A DNA stretch of 9,777 nt from Bacteroidia bacterium (GTDB lineage: Bacteria; Bacteroidota; Bacteroidia; UKL13-3). A program made the translations under genes and the position numbers. Under the pieces are notes generated by a model that saw nothing but the letters and a program-made list of their open reading frames with translations, was not told where the DNA came from and made no database searches. This document shows positions 1 through 6,107 of this stretch, in pieces. The DNA lies in contig JAKRSG010000256.1 in the NCBI GenBank assembly GCA_022402405.1, positions 1-9,777 of the forward strand. The letters run 5' to 3'. Position 1 is the stretch's first letter, and each line of letters starts with the position of its first letter.

Positions 1-330
1 ATGCGAGAGTTTTTGCATGTAGATGATTTAGCTAAATCTGTTGTATTTGCATTGGAAAATGTGTTGCCAGATAATTTATACAATGTAGGTACAGGCTTAG
101 ATTTAACTATAAAAGACTTAGCCTTATTGATTCAAAAAATTGTAGGCCATAGCGGTGAGATAATTTGGGATAGTGAAAAGCCTGATGGCACACCTAGAAA
201 ATTAATGGATGTATCTAAACTACATATCTTGGGATGGAAGCACGAAATTGAATTAGCTGACGGGATTAAAAGTACCTATGAGTGGTATTTAAATAATATT
301 GAAAACATTAAAGAAGTAAAATTAGCATGA
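1..330 (+). CDS. fcl: GDP-L-fucose synthase, C-terminal part (5' end outside window)
   Basis: This is the last 109 codons of a GDP-4-keto-6-deoxymannose epimerase/reductase, which makes GDP-L-fucose in the cytoplasm from the product of the next gene. The visible part opens with REFLHVDDLA, a hallmark of the C-terminal half of this extended short-chain dehydrogenase family. It continues with YNVGTG and a DGTPRKLMDVSKL stretch, also typical. The family is usually about 310-320 residues, so roughly the first 200 residues (GxxGxxG motif and YxxxK catalytic pair) lie before the window. The ATG at position 1 is therefore an internal methionine and not the start. The stop overlaps the start of the dehydratase gene as ATGA (327-330), so the two are probably translationally coupled. 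The assignment rests on the motif and on the partner gene. Confidence 0.9.
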   Translation: MREFLHVDDLAKSVVFALENVLPDNLYNVGTGLDLTIKDLALLIQKIVGHSGEIIWDSEKPDGTPRKLMDVSKLHILGWKHEIELADGIKSTYEWYLNNIENIKEVKLA

Positions 331-1466
331 GCAAAGTAGCATTAATAACAGGCATTACAGGCCAAGACGGCGCCTATTTAACAGAATTACTTTTATCGAA
401 AGGGTATTTTGTGCATGGAGTGAAAAGAAGAAGTAGTTTGTTTAATACAGACCGTATTGATCATTTATACCAAGACCCACATGATAAAAATTTGCGTTTA
501 AAACTACATTATGGTGATTTAACAGATAGCACCAATTTAATACGCATTATTCAAGAAACGCAGCCCGATGAAATTTATAATTTGGCCGCGATGAGTCATG
601 TGCATGTTAGTTTTGAAACACCCGAATATACTGCCAATGCGGATGGAATTGGTACCTTAAGAATTTTAGAAGCCATTCGTATTTTAGGCTTAACCCATAA
701 AACGAAAGTATATCAAGCTTCAACCTCTGAGTTATACGGGTTGGTTCAAGCAGTGCCACAAAGTGAAACCACGCCATTTTATCCACGTTCTCCTTATGCA
801 GTAGCAAAAATGTATGCTTATTGGATTACAGTTAATTATAGAGAAGCTTATGGTATGTTTGCATGTAATGGAATTTTGTTTAATCATGAAAGTCCGTTAA
901 GGGGTGAAACCTTTGTTACTAGAAAAATTACCCGTGCTGCATCCAAAATTGTTTTGGGTATGCAAGAAAAATTATACCTTGGTAATTTGAATGCCCGCAG
1001 GGATTGGGGTCATGCCAAAGATTATGTAGAAGCTATGTGGTTAATTTTACAACAAGAAAAGCCAGAAGACTTTGTAATAGCAACAGGTGTTACTACTACT
1101 GTTCGCGATTTTGTAAAAATGACCTTCGCCTATCTTGGTGTTGCTTTAAAATTTGAAGGAGTAGAAGAACATGAGGTAGGAAAAGTTGAAAGTATAAATT
1201 TAGCAAAGCAAAAGGAATTGGGTATTCCAAATTGTGAGTTGAAAGAAGGCGATGTTTTGGTTATGGTAGATAAAAAGTATTACCGTCCAACTGAAGTTGA
1301 TTTGCTGATTGGCGACCCAACAAAATCGAATGAAAAATTGGGATGGAAACCCAAATATGATTTACAAGCATTGGTAAATGATATGATGCAAAGTGATTTG
1401 GAATTGATGAAGAAAGACCAATACTTAAAGCATAAAGGCTATAAAGTTTTAGGACAGTATGAATAG
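327..1466 (+). CDS. gmd: GDP-mannose 4,6-dehydratase
   Basis: This enzyme converts GDP-D-mannose to GDP-4-keto-6-deoxy-D-mannose, the first committed step to GDP-L-fucose and related sugars. The 379-residue length is normal for the family. The NADP-binding motif G9-I-T-G12-Q-D-G15 sits at the N terminus, followed by GVKRRSSLFNTDRI at about 31-44, which binds the cofactor phosphate in this family. The catalytic set is visible as STSE (132-135) and Y157-AVA-K161, matching the numbering of the E. coli enzyme. NHESPLRGETFVTRK (186-200) is the nucleotide-sugar binding stretch. The ATG lies within the stop of the fucose synthase gene, and the 3' end overlaps the next gene by 8 bases, so this is one operon. 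No defects are seen. Confidence 0.97.
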   Translation: MSKVALITGITGQDGAYLTELLLSKGYFVHGVKRRSSLFNTDRIDHLYQDPHDKNLRLKLHYGDLTDSTNLIRIIQETQPDEIYNLAAMSHVHVSFETPEYTANADGIGTLRILEAIRILGLTHKTKVYQASTSELYGLVQAVPQSETTPFYPRSPYAVAKMYAYWITVNYREAYGMFACNGILFNHESPLRGETFVTRKITRAASKIVLGMQEKLYLGNLNARRDWGHAKDYVEAMWLILQQEKPEDFVIATGVTTTVRDFVKMTFAYLGVALKFEGVEEHEVGKVESINLAKQKELGIPNCELKEGDVLVMVDKKYYRPTEVDLLIGDPTKSNEKLGWKPKYDLQALVNDMMQSDLELMKKDQYLKHKGYKVLGQYE

Positions 1467-2535
1467 TAATACATATGTTTTATTAATGGCAGGAGGTCTG
1501 GGTAGCAGATTTTGGCCTAAAAGCAGAGAAACTTATCCTAAACAATTTATTGATATATTAGGGACAGGGGAATCATTATTACAACAAAGCGCTGCAAGAT
1601 TTAAAGGAATTTGTGAAATTAGAAATATGTTTGTGTTAACCAATGTGAGCTATAAGGATTTGGTTAAAAAACAATTACCTGGAATGCCTGATGAAAATAT
1701 TTTGTTGGAACCATCCAGAAACAATACGGCTCCTTGCATAGCATATGCCACCTATAAAATATTCTCAATTAATCCTAATGCCAATATTGTAGTTTCTCCT
1801 TCTGACCATTTAATTTTAAAAGAGGAGGAGTTTAGGAGAAAAATTTATCAGGCATTGGCTTTTGCTTCAAATAATGAATCCCTTATAACCCTTGGAATAA
1901 ATCCAACTAGACCTGATACAGGCTATGGTTATATTCATTATCAATCCGATAAAAATGAATTGTATAAAGTAAATAAATTTCTTGAAAAACCAATATTGGA
2001 ACATGCAATAAAATATGTGGAATCTGGAGAATATTTGTGGAATGCAGGGATTTTTATTTGGAACGTAAAGTCGATTATTAGTGCATTAGAGGAATATTCA
2101 CCACAAATTGCAAATATATTCAGTGGGGGTATAGACATATATGGAACGAATAAGGAAATTGAATTTATAAATGAAAACTATCCACTAAGTCCTAATATTT
2201 CCATAGATTATGCTGTAATGGAAAAAGCCACCAATGTATATACCATTCCTGCTTCAATTGGTTGGTCTGATTTGGGGACTTGGGCCTCATTATATGATAT
2301 TATGCCCAAGGATGATGATGGAAATGCTATTAATACGAAAAAAGTTATTTTATCAGATTCACAAAACAATATGATTCATTTGCCAAATGATAAAGTGGCT
2401 TTCATAAAAGGATTACAGAATTATATTGTAGTGGATGATGGTAAAGTTTTGGTTGTAGTGCCTAAGAACGATGAGCAAAATATTAAACTATGGAGTAAAG
2501 AAGTGATTGATTATTTTGGGAGAGAATATTGTTAA
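1459..2535 (+). CDS. manC: Mannose-1-phosphate guanylyltransferase (single-domain)
   Basis: This enzyme makes GDP-mannose from mannose-1-phosphate and GTP, feeding the dehydratase encoded just upstream. The pyrophosphorylase signature is at residues 11-29: AGGLGSRFWP followed by KSRETYPKQ. Other family landmarks are PSRNNTAP (85-92), the PSDH loop (114-117), TGYGYI (154-159), FLEKP (174-178), WNAGIF (194-199), DYAVMEK (250-256) and WSDLGTW (269-275). At 358 residues it is the short form. It lacks the C-terminal cupin domain that bifunctional ManC/AlgA proteins (about 480 residues) carry, and that domain is encoded by the next gene. The start overlaps gmd by 8 bases, and no strong Shine-Dalgarno site is present. 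Confidence 0.95.
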   Translation: MNSNTYVLLMAGGLGSRFWPKSRETYPKQFIDILGTGESLLQQSAARFKGICEIRNMFVLTNVSYKDLVKKQLPGMPDENILLEPSRNNTAPCIAYATYKIFSINPNANIVVSPSDHLILKEEEFRRKIYQALAFASNNESLITLGINPTRPDTGYGYIHYQSDKNELYKVNKFLEKPILEHAIKYVESGEYLWNAGIFIWNVKSIISALEEYSPQIANIFSGGIDIYGTNKEIEFINENYPLSPNISIDYAVMEKATNVYTIPASIGWSDLGTWASLYDIMPKDDDGNAINTKKVILSDSQNNMIHLPNDKVAFIKGLQNYIVVDDGKVLVVVPKNDEQNIKLWSKEVIDYFGREYC

Positions 2536-2539
2536 AACA

Positions 2540-3025
2540 ATGGAATTAATTTTTGAAACAACGAAAAAAAATCTATTAGATTATAAATTGCAAGTTGTTG
2601 CTAGCGATTTTAATCGCCCTTGGGGAGGCTTCTTTGTAATAGACGAAAACCAAGCGCAAGTATTTGCCAATGTGTTTTTAAATGGAATGGATGTTAGTGC
2701 TCTTAAAATTAGTGGGAAATTAAGTCCGAAAATTTTATTAGTAAAACCTAACACAAGGTTGTCTTGGCAATACCATCACAGACGTGCCGAATTGTGGCGC
2801 GTAATTGAAGGAAAGGTAGGCATTGTTAGAAGTGAGACGGATGAAGAAAAAGAGCCAGAGATATTAGAAAAGTTTGATAAAGTTTATCTTAAGCAAGGGC
2901 AAAGACATCGTTTACTTGGTCTAGACAACTGGGCAATAATTGCCGAAATATGGCAACATACAGACCCAAATAATCCTTCGAATGAAGAAGATATTGTGCG
3001 TGTGCAGGATGATTATGGAAGATAG
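2540..3025 (+). CDS. Stand-alone cupin of the type II mannose-6-phosphate isomerase family
   Basis: This 161-residue protein corresponds to the C-terminal cupin domain of bifunctional ManC. It probably interconverts mannose-6-phosphate and fructose-6-phosphate, or assists the guanylyltransferase. The cupin metal-site stretch LSWQYHH-RRAELWRVIEGKV spans 74-93 (His79, His80 and Glu84 are likely ligands). The second motif is GQRHRL (120-125, His123). The C terminus EEDIVRVQDDYGR is nearly diagnostic for the family. RPWGGFFVID (26-35) is the usual entry to the fold. I chose the ATG at 2540, 4 bases after the manC stop; a TTG at 2507 is in frame but would overlap manC by 29 bases and adds nothing recognisable. 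The gene ends 52 bases before a strong terminator. Family membership is sure; the exact substrate is inferred. Confidence 0.85.
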   Translation: MELIFETTKKNLLDYKLQVVASDFNRPWGGFFVIDENQAQVFANVFLNGMDVSALKISGKLSPKILLVKPNTRLSWQYHHRRAELWRVIEGKVGIVRSETDEEKEPEILEKFDKVYLKQGQRHRLLGLDNWAIIAEIWQHTDPNNPSNEEDIVRVQDDYGR

Positions 3026-3077
3026 AAAAGAATTGAAAATATGTAAAATAAATCCCGAAGCCATAAAACATCGGTTG

Positions 3078-3118
3078 AAAAAAAATCCCAAGTACCCTGT
3101 GTATTTGGGATTTTTTTT
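3078..3118 (+). terminator. Strong intrinsic terminator of the GDP-sugar operon
   Basis: Bases 3078-3095 pair with 3101-3118 to give an 18-bp stem with one G-U wobble and a 5-base loop (cctgt). The outer part is A8-TCCCAA against TTGGGA-T8, so the RNA ends in a run of eight U. It lies 52 bases after the cupin stop and before any new gene, as expected for an operon end. The A8/T8 symmetry would let it stop transcription from either side. Confidence 0.88.
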
Positions 3119-3147
3119 GATAATTTGTGTGAATACCCCTAAAAATT

Positions 3148-3185
3148 AATCTCCATAATCTCCTATAATCAGTGTAATCTGCGTG
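3148..3185 (-). repeat. Single inverse copy of the 'cacgcagattac' repeat
   Basis: The reverse complement of these 38 bases begins cacgcagattacactgatta and continues taggagattatggagatt. It matches the 5031-5068 repeat unit at all but two positions. Only the minus-orientation arm is present here; no plus-orientation partner occurs between this point and the terminator. It ends 61 bases before the start of the oxidoreductase gene. Confidence 0.85.
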
Positions 3186-3204
3186 AAAAGAAATCAACCT
3201 GAAA

Positions 3205-3235
3205 TTGCACTCATACTATTAAAGTACTTTATTTG
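3205..3235 (+). promoter_or_regulatory. Candidate Bacteroidota-type promoter for the oxidoreductase
   Basis: TTG (3205-3207) is followed after 20 bases by TTTATTTG (3228-3235), which differs from the TAnnTTTG -7 consensus at one position. It lies between the operon terminator plus repeat and the next coding start, where a new promoter is needed. Such short AT-rich matches are common by chance. Confidence 0.35.
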
Positions 3236-3246
3236 CTAAAAAAAGA

Positions 3247-4341
3247 TTGAACTTGAACGATATTACATTTAAGGTAATTGGCAAAGGCCACATAGGAAAA
3301 CGGCACGCAGCAATAATTGAAGAGTTAGAAGCTATAAGCGAGAGCCGAGAAGACCTCGTTCACCGTAGCTCTAGCTTAGGTGAGGAGAATTCAGGTATTG
3401 GTCAGGACTATGTCCTACCAAATAACCTAAACAAACCTGCAAACCAACCAACAAACCAACCAAACGGTCAGAAGCCAGAAGCCAGCTGCCAGAAGCTTAT
3501 TACCGTTCTCGCCACTCCTAACAACCTCCACTGCACCCAAGCTATCGAAGCGCTCAAAGCTGGTAGTCATGTGCTGATAGAAAAACCTATGGGACTAAAA
3601 GCTTCCGAGTGCCGCGAAGTAATAGAAGTAGCCAAGCAAATGAACAAAAAAATCTTCTGCGTGATGCAAAATCGCTTTTCGCCGCCGAGTAAATGGCTGA
3701 AAGAATTGATTGGTTCAGGCCGATTGGGGAAGATATACCAGGTGCAGGTGAATTGCTTTTGGAATAGAAATGAGGAGTATTACAAGCAAAGCAAATGGAA
3801 GGGAACATTGGAACAAGATGGCGGTACTTTGTTTACGCAGTTTAGTCATTTTGTAGATACCCTGTTGTGGCTGTTTGGAACCGTGAAACCCGTGTATGCG
3901 CGTTTTAATAATTTTAATCATCCGTACATAGAATTTGAAGACAGTGGTTTTTTTGCCTTCGAGATAGAGCAAGGTGGTGTGGGTACCTTTAGTTACAGTA
4001 CTTCCGCATACGAGCAGAATTTGGAGAGTAGCATTACCATCTTGGCCGAGCATGGAACCGTGCAGGTAGGAGGGCAATACATGGAGAAAGTACTCACCTG
4101 CCGCATTAAAGATTACCAAATGCCTGAGCTAGAACCACCCATGCCACCCAACGATTACGGCACCTACAAAGGCAGCGCCAGTAATCACGCCTACGTGTAT
4201 CAAAATATACTAGACGTATTTGAAGGCAAAGCAGAAATTGCATGTAAGGCTGAGGAAGGATTGAAGGTAGTGGAGTTGATTGAAGAGGTATATAGATTTC
4301 GGAGTGAATTTCTTATTTCACGCAGATTACTCGGATTTTAG
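3247..4341 (+). CDS. Gfo/Idh/MocA-family sugar-nucleotide oxidoreductase, WbpB/WlbA-like, with abnormal N-terminal fold
   Basis: This is an NAD-dependent sugar oxidoreductase, probably oxidising C3 of a UDP-N-acetylglucosaminuronate before transamination. The neighbouring acetyltransferase supports that role. The dinucleotide motif is G12-K-G14-HI-G17, followed by KRH. ATPNNLH (89-95) and the EKP motif (112-114, catalytic Lys113) follow, then QNRFSPP, FWNRNEEYY-KQSKWKGT and DGGTLFTQFSHFVD (191-204, with His201 and Asp204). Residues about 30-84 are odd. Where relatives have strand beta-2 (LVAVCD-like) and helix alpha-2, this protein has a Ser/Asn/Gln/Pro-rich stretch containing NQPTNQPN, encoded by short tandem repeats. 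No ATG exists; the TTG at 3247 (or 3253) is the only start giving the full GxGxxG. The last residues SRRLLGF come from a dispersed repeat. It may have altered activity or be decaying. Confidence 0.82.
   Translation: MNLNDITFKVIGKGHIGKRHAAIIEELEAISESREDLVHRSSSLGEENSGIGQDYVLPNNLNKPANQPTNQPNGQKPEASCQKLITVLATPNNLHCTQAIEALKAGSHVLIEKPMGLKASECREVIEVAKQMNKKIFCVMQNRFSPPSKWLKELIGSGRLGKIYQVQVNCFWNRNEEYYKQSKWKGTLEQDGGTLFTQFSHFVDTLLWLFGTVKPVYARFNNFNHPYIEFEDSGFFAFEIEQGGVGTFSYSTSAYEQNLESSITILAEHGTVQVGGQYMEKVLTCRIKDYQMPELEPPMPPNDYGTYKGSASNHAYVYQNILDVFEGKAEIACKAEEGLKVVELIEEVYRFRSEFLISRRLLGF
3354..3419. repeat. Two imperfect palindromes inside the oxidoreductase gene
   Basis: Bases 3354-3385 form an interrupted hairpin: CCTC, ACC and AGCT on the left face AGCT, GGT and GAGG on the right. 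Bases 3400-3419 form a second one (ggtcaggac, loop tat, gtcctacc, one bulged base). They lie exactly where the protein departs from its family. This looks like intergenic-type DNA placed inside a gene; that origin is inferred. Confidence 0.5.
3440..3496 (+). repeat. In-gene short tandem repeats: 12-mer x2 and 7-mer x4
   Basis: The 12-mer caaaccaaccaa is perfectly repeated at 3440-3451 and 3452-3463 and encodes the NQPT-type residues. Then cagaagc occurs four times in a row at 3469-3496 (third copy cagctgc). A change of one 7-base unit would shift the reading frame, while a 12-base change would not. Confidence 0.85.
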
Positions 4342-4454
4342 GAGATTACGGAGAGGAATTTTAAGGAGGAAGCATGCAGACAAATTTTTTGTGTAACAAA
4401 AAAAACAAAAAAATCTCCGTAATCTGCGTGCCAAAAATCTCCTAAATCCGCGTG
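4319..4454. repeat. Composite inverted-repeat element A between the oxidoreductase and acetyltransferase genes
   Basis: A plus-orientation arm (4319-4355, starting cacgcagattac and including ggagattacggaga) is followed by a small hairpin (4385-4403: ttttttgt, gta, acaaaaaa). Two minus-orientation 19-base units follow: aatctccgtaatctgcgtg at 4412-4430 and aatctcctaaatccgcgtg at 4436-4454. The left arm lies inside the oxidoreductase gene and provides its stop codon (4339-4341). The same order of parts recurs in element B. In RNA the arms could pair and act as a weak terminator or a stability element. Confidence 0.85.
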
Positions 4455-4471
4455 AAAATAAAAAGCAAAGT

Positions 4472-5047
4472 ATGAAAAACTATTTTAATCATGAAACCGC
4501 CATTATCGATGAGCCATGTGAGATTGGTAAAGGTACCAAGATCTGGCATTTCTCTCATTTAATGTCGGGCGCCGTGATTGGCGAGAACTGCAATATTGGT
4601 CAGAACGTAGTGGTATCTCCTGGCGTGGTATTAGGCAATGGAGTAAAAGTGCAGAACAACGTAAGCATCTACACAGGCGTAATCTGCGAAGACGACGTGT
4701 TTTTAGGTCCGAGTATGGTATTTACGAATGTTATTAATCCAAGATCATTCATAAACCGCAAAGAAGAGTTTAAACAAACCATAGTGCGCAAAGGTGCCAG
4801 CATTGGAGCCAACGCCACCATTATCTGCGGCAACGAAATAGGCGAATACGCCATGATAGGTGCTGGGGCGGTTATTACTAAGTCGGTACCCGCTTATGCG
4901 CTTATGGTGGGTAATCCTGCGAGGCAGATTGGATGGGTGAGCAGGAGTGGAGAGCGATTGGTTTTTGATGAGAATGGAGTTTGTGAGTTAGATGAGAGAT
5001 ATGTGCTTAAGGAGGGTGTTTTGGAAGTTTCACGCAGATTACACTGA
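4472..5047 (+). CDS. Hexapeptide-repeat N-acetyltransferase, WbpD/WlbB-like
   Basis: This left-handed beta-helix acetyltransferase of 191 residues probably acetylates the 3-amino group of a UDP-2-acetamido-3-amino-2,3-dideoxy-uronate using acetyl-CoA. Hexapeptide repeats run from about residue 11 to 70 (AIIDEPCEIGKGTKIW, AVIGENCNIGQNVVV, VVLGNGVKVQNNVSI) and again from 108 to 134. The family block DDVFLGPSMVFTNVINPR (74-91) includes Asn86 of the active-site region. YALMVGNPARQIGWVS (142-157) closes the helix. Relatives usually have His in a GHTIG motif; here it reads GNEIG (120-124), as in some other members. The tail departs from the family after EGVLEV, and the final SRRLH and stop are encoded by the repeat unit starting at 5031. 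The adjacent oxidoreductase supports the pathway; the aminotransferase and epimerase are not in the window. Confidence 0.88.
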   Translation: MKNYFNHETAIIDEPCEIGKGTKIWHFSHLMSGAVIGENCNIGQNVVVSPGVVLGNGVKVQNNVSIYTGVICEDDVFLGPSMVFTNVINPRSFINRKEEFKQTIVRKGASIGANATIICGNEIGEYAMIGAGAVITKSVPAYALMVGNPARQIGWVSRSGERLVFDENGVCELDERYVLKEGVLEVSRRLH

Positions 5048-5180
5048 TTTTAGGAGATTAAGGAGATTATTTTTTTCTTTCACGCAGATTACACTGATTT
5101 TAGGAGATTAAGGAGATTGTTTTTTTCTTTCACGCAGATTACACTGATTTTAGGAGATTACGGTGAGAGTTTTTTTTGTT
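5031..5180 (+). repeat. 50-base tandem repeat, two full copies plus a diverging third
   Basis: Units start at 5031, 5081 and 5131, each with cacgcagattacactgattt then taggagatta. Copies one and two differ at a single base (5070 a against 5120 g). Copy three is identical for 30 bases and then diverges at 5161. Each unit ends in a T run followed by cttt. The first 17 bases of copy one lie inside the acetyltransferase gene and encode its end. Confidence 0.93.
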
Positions 5181-5278
5181 GATAGAGGAGAGAGGAGGCT
5201 TGCCTCCAAACTTTTGTGTAACAAAAAAAGAAAAATCTCCGTAATCTGCGTGGCAAAAAAATCTCCGCAATCCGCGTG
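5031..5278. repeat. Composite inverted-repeat element B (fills the 5048-5358 spacer)
   Basis: The tandem array forms the left arm. It is followed by a GGAGGC-tt-GCCTCC hairpin (5194-5207), a ttttgt-gta-acaaaa hairpin (5212-5226), and two minus-orientation 19-base units at 5234-5252 and 5260-5278. The unit at 5234-5252 is identical to the one at 4412-4430, and the overall order matches element A, so the acetyltransferase gene is bracketed by two copies. Bases 5279-5358 of this 311-base spacer hold no repeat or gene that I recognise, only AT-rich leader sequence. Confidence 0.85.
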
Positions 5279-5358
5279 AAATAAAATCATACATCTAAGA
5301 TAAAACACTCCCTAAAACACCCCAGATATCAAAGATATTCCAGAGTTTTGCAGGTACT

Positions 5359-5736
5359 ATGGAAATAAATGATTTAACCTATGCTGTTCGCGGCTGTTTG
5401 TTTAGGGTACACACCCAATTAGGACCCGGATTATTGGAGAGTATTTATGAAGAAGCCTTGGCTTTTGAATTTAATAAGAACCATATTCCTTTTAAAACAC
5501 AAATAATGTACCCCGTATATTATGATGAGATAAAGTTAGACAAAGAGTTTAAACTGGATATGTTAATAGATAATCAGTTAATAATAGAACTGAAATCTGT
5601 AGATGTATTAAGTCCGGTGCATTATAAGCAACTGCTTACATACCTTAAGATTACCAGGTTGAAGATTGGTTTGTTGGTTAATTTTAATGTAGAAAATATG
5701 CAATCTGGAATTAATAGAGTAGTTTATAAATTATAA
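5359..5736 (+). CDS. GxxExxY family protein (PD-(D/E)XK nuclease-like)
   Basis: The 125-residue length is standard for this family, whose function is unknown. The naming motif is G24-LL-E27-SI-Y30 within LGPGLLESIYEEAL. A PD-(D/E)XK-like core follows: D67 in KLDMLI, then E77-L-K79 in LIIELKS. A conserved Gln91 lies in HYKQLLTYL, and the end is LLVNFNV...GINRVVYKL. These residues suggest a nuclease or nucleic-acid-binding fold, but catalysis is not established. The ATG at 5359 is the natural start; a GAGTTTTG sequence (5343-5350) just upstream resembles a -7 box at low confidence. The gene is next to the repeat array of element B. Its 3' end overlaps the convergent minus-strand gene by 13 bases. 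It appears intact. Confidence 0.9.
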   Translation: MEINDLTYAVRGCLFRVHTQLGPGLLESIYEEALAFEFNKNHIPFKTQIMYPVYYDEIKLDKEFKLDMLIDNQLIIELKSVDVLSPVHYKQLLTYLKITRLKIGLLVNFNVENMQSGINRVVYKL

Positions 5737-6107
5737 TTACGCAGCAAAACTAGCAAGCCAATAAGCGGACTATACAATAATGTTCCTAATACCAAGTGCA
5801 AATGATGATTGAGTATGTTGTTTGTTAGGAGGAGGTAGAAGTGGATGAACAACAAAGGAAGCAGGATACATAAAATAACGTTAAATTCTTTAGGCTCTAT
5901 CCATATATAAATTATCCATAATAATCCAACAAAGCGTATTCCCTTATTAACCCAAAACCCCCAGAAATTATCTTCTCTTAGTGTATAAAAACCTTCTTCA
6001 TTATTCTCTAATGTGAGGAAATCGAAGTTTTGTAGGGAGAAATGGAGGAGGATGAGGCTTAGAGAAAGAGAAAGGGAAAGAGAAAGAGGTTTTGGGAGTT
6101 GTTTCAT
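5724..6107 (-). CDS. Small membrane protein, probable exosortase F-associated protein
   Basis: This 127-residue, strongly hydrophobic protein starts with a Leu/Ser-repeat segment (about 7-22). Further membrane segments lie at about 59-70 (FVGLLWIIYIWI), 76-95 (VILCILLPLLFIHFYLLL) and 104-121. Its ATG overlaps the exosortase stop as ATGA (6104-6107), so the two are translationally coupled. In Bacteroidota the exosortase-like XrtF is typically followed by a small membrane protein of this kind, and that position is the main reason for the call; sequence recognition alone is moderate. Its role in the pair is unknown. The first membrane segment is encoded by a hexanucleotide microsatellite. The 3' end overlaps the convergent GxxExxY gene by 13 bases, leaving no room for a separate terminator between them. 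Confidence 0.65.
   Translation of the reverse strand: MKQLPKPLSLSLSLSLSLILLHFSLQNFDFLTLENNEEGFYTLREDNFWGFWVNKGIRFVGLLWIIYIWIEPKEFNVILCILLPLLFIHFYLLLTNNILNHHLHLVLGTLLYSPLIGLLVLLRNYNL
6061..6088 (-). repeat. Hexanucleotide microsatellite encoding a Leu-Ser repeat
   Basis: On the plus strand agagaa occurs four times (third copy agggaa) at 6061-6084, with a partial agag following. On the coding strand this reads ctttct-type codon pairs and gives the alternating Leu-Ser run of the first membrane segment. Gain or loss of units keeps the frame and changes the segment by two residues at a time. Confidence 0.85.

Noticed and set aside
2507..2539. Upstream TTG start for the cupin gene
   Set aside because: It would overlap manC by 29 bases and adds 11 residues unlike the family; the ATG at 2540 fits better.
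2889..3197. Minus-strand frame of 102 codons
   Set aside because: It lies over the cupin gene end, the terminator and the repeat. Its HADYTDYRRL-type start is simply the repeat translated.
3715..4119. Minus-strand frame of 134 codons
   Set aside because: It is antisense to the conserved C-terminal domain of the oxidoreductase and has no family features.
5031..5278. CRISPR array
   Set aside because: The 50-base units abut without unique spacers, and no cas genes are present.
5279..5358. Small gene or RNA ahead of the GxxExxY gene
   Set aside because: No start with a plausible frame, no stable hairpin and no recognisable RNA motif is visible.
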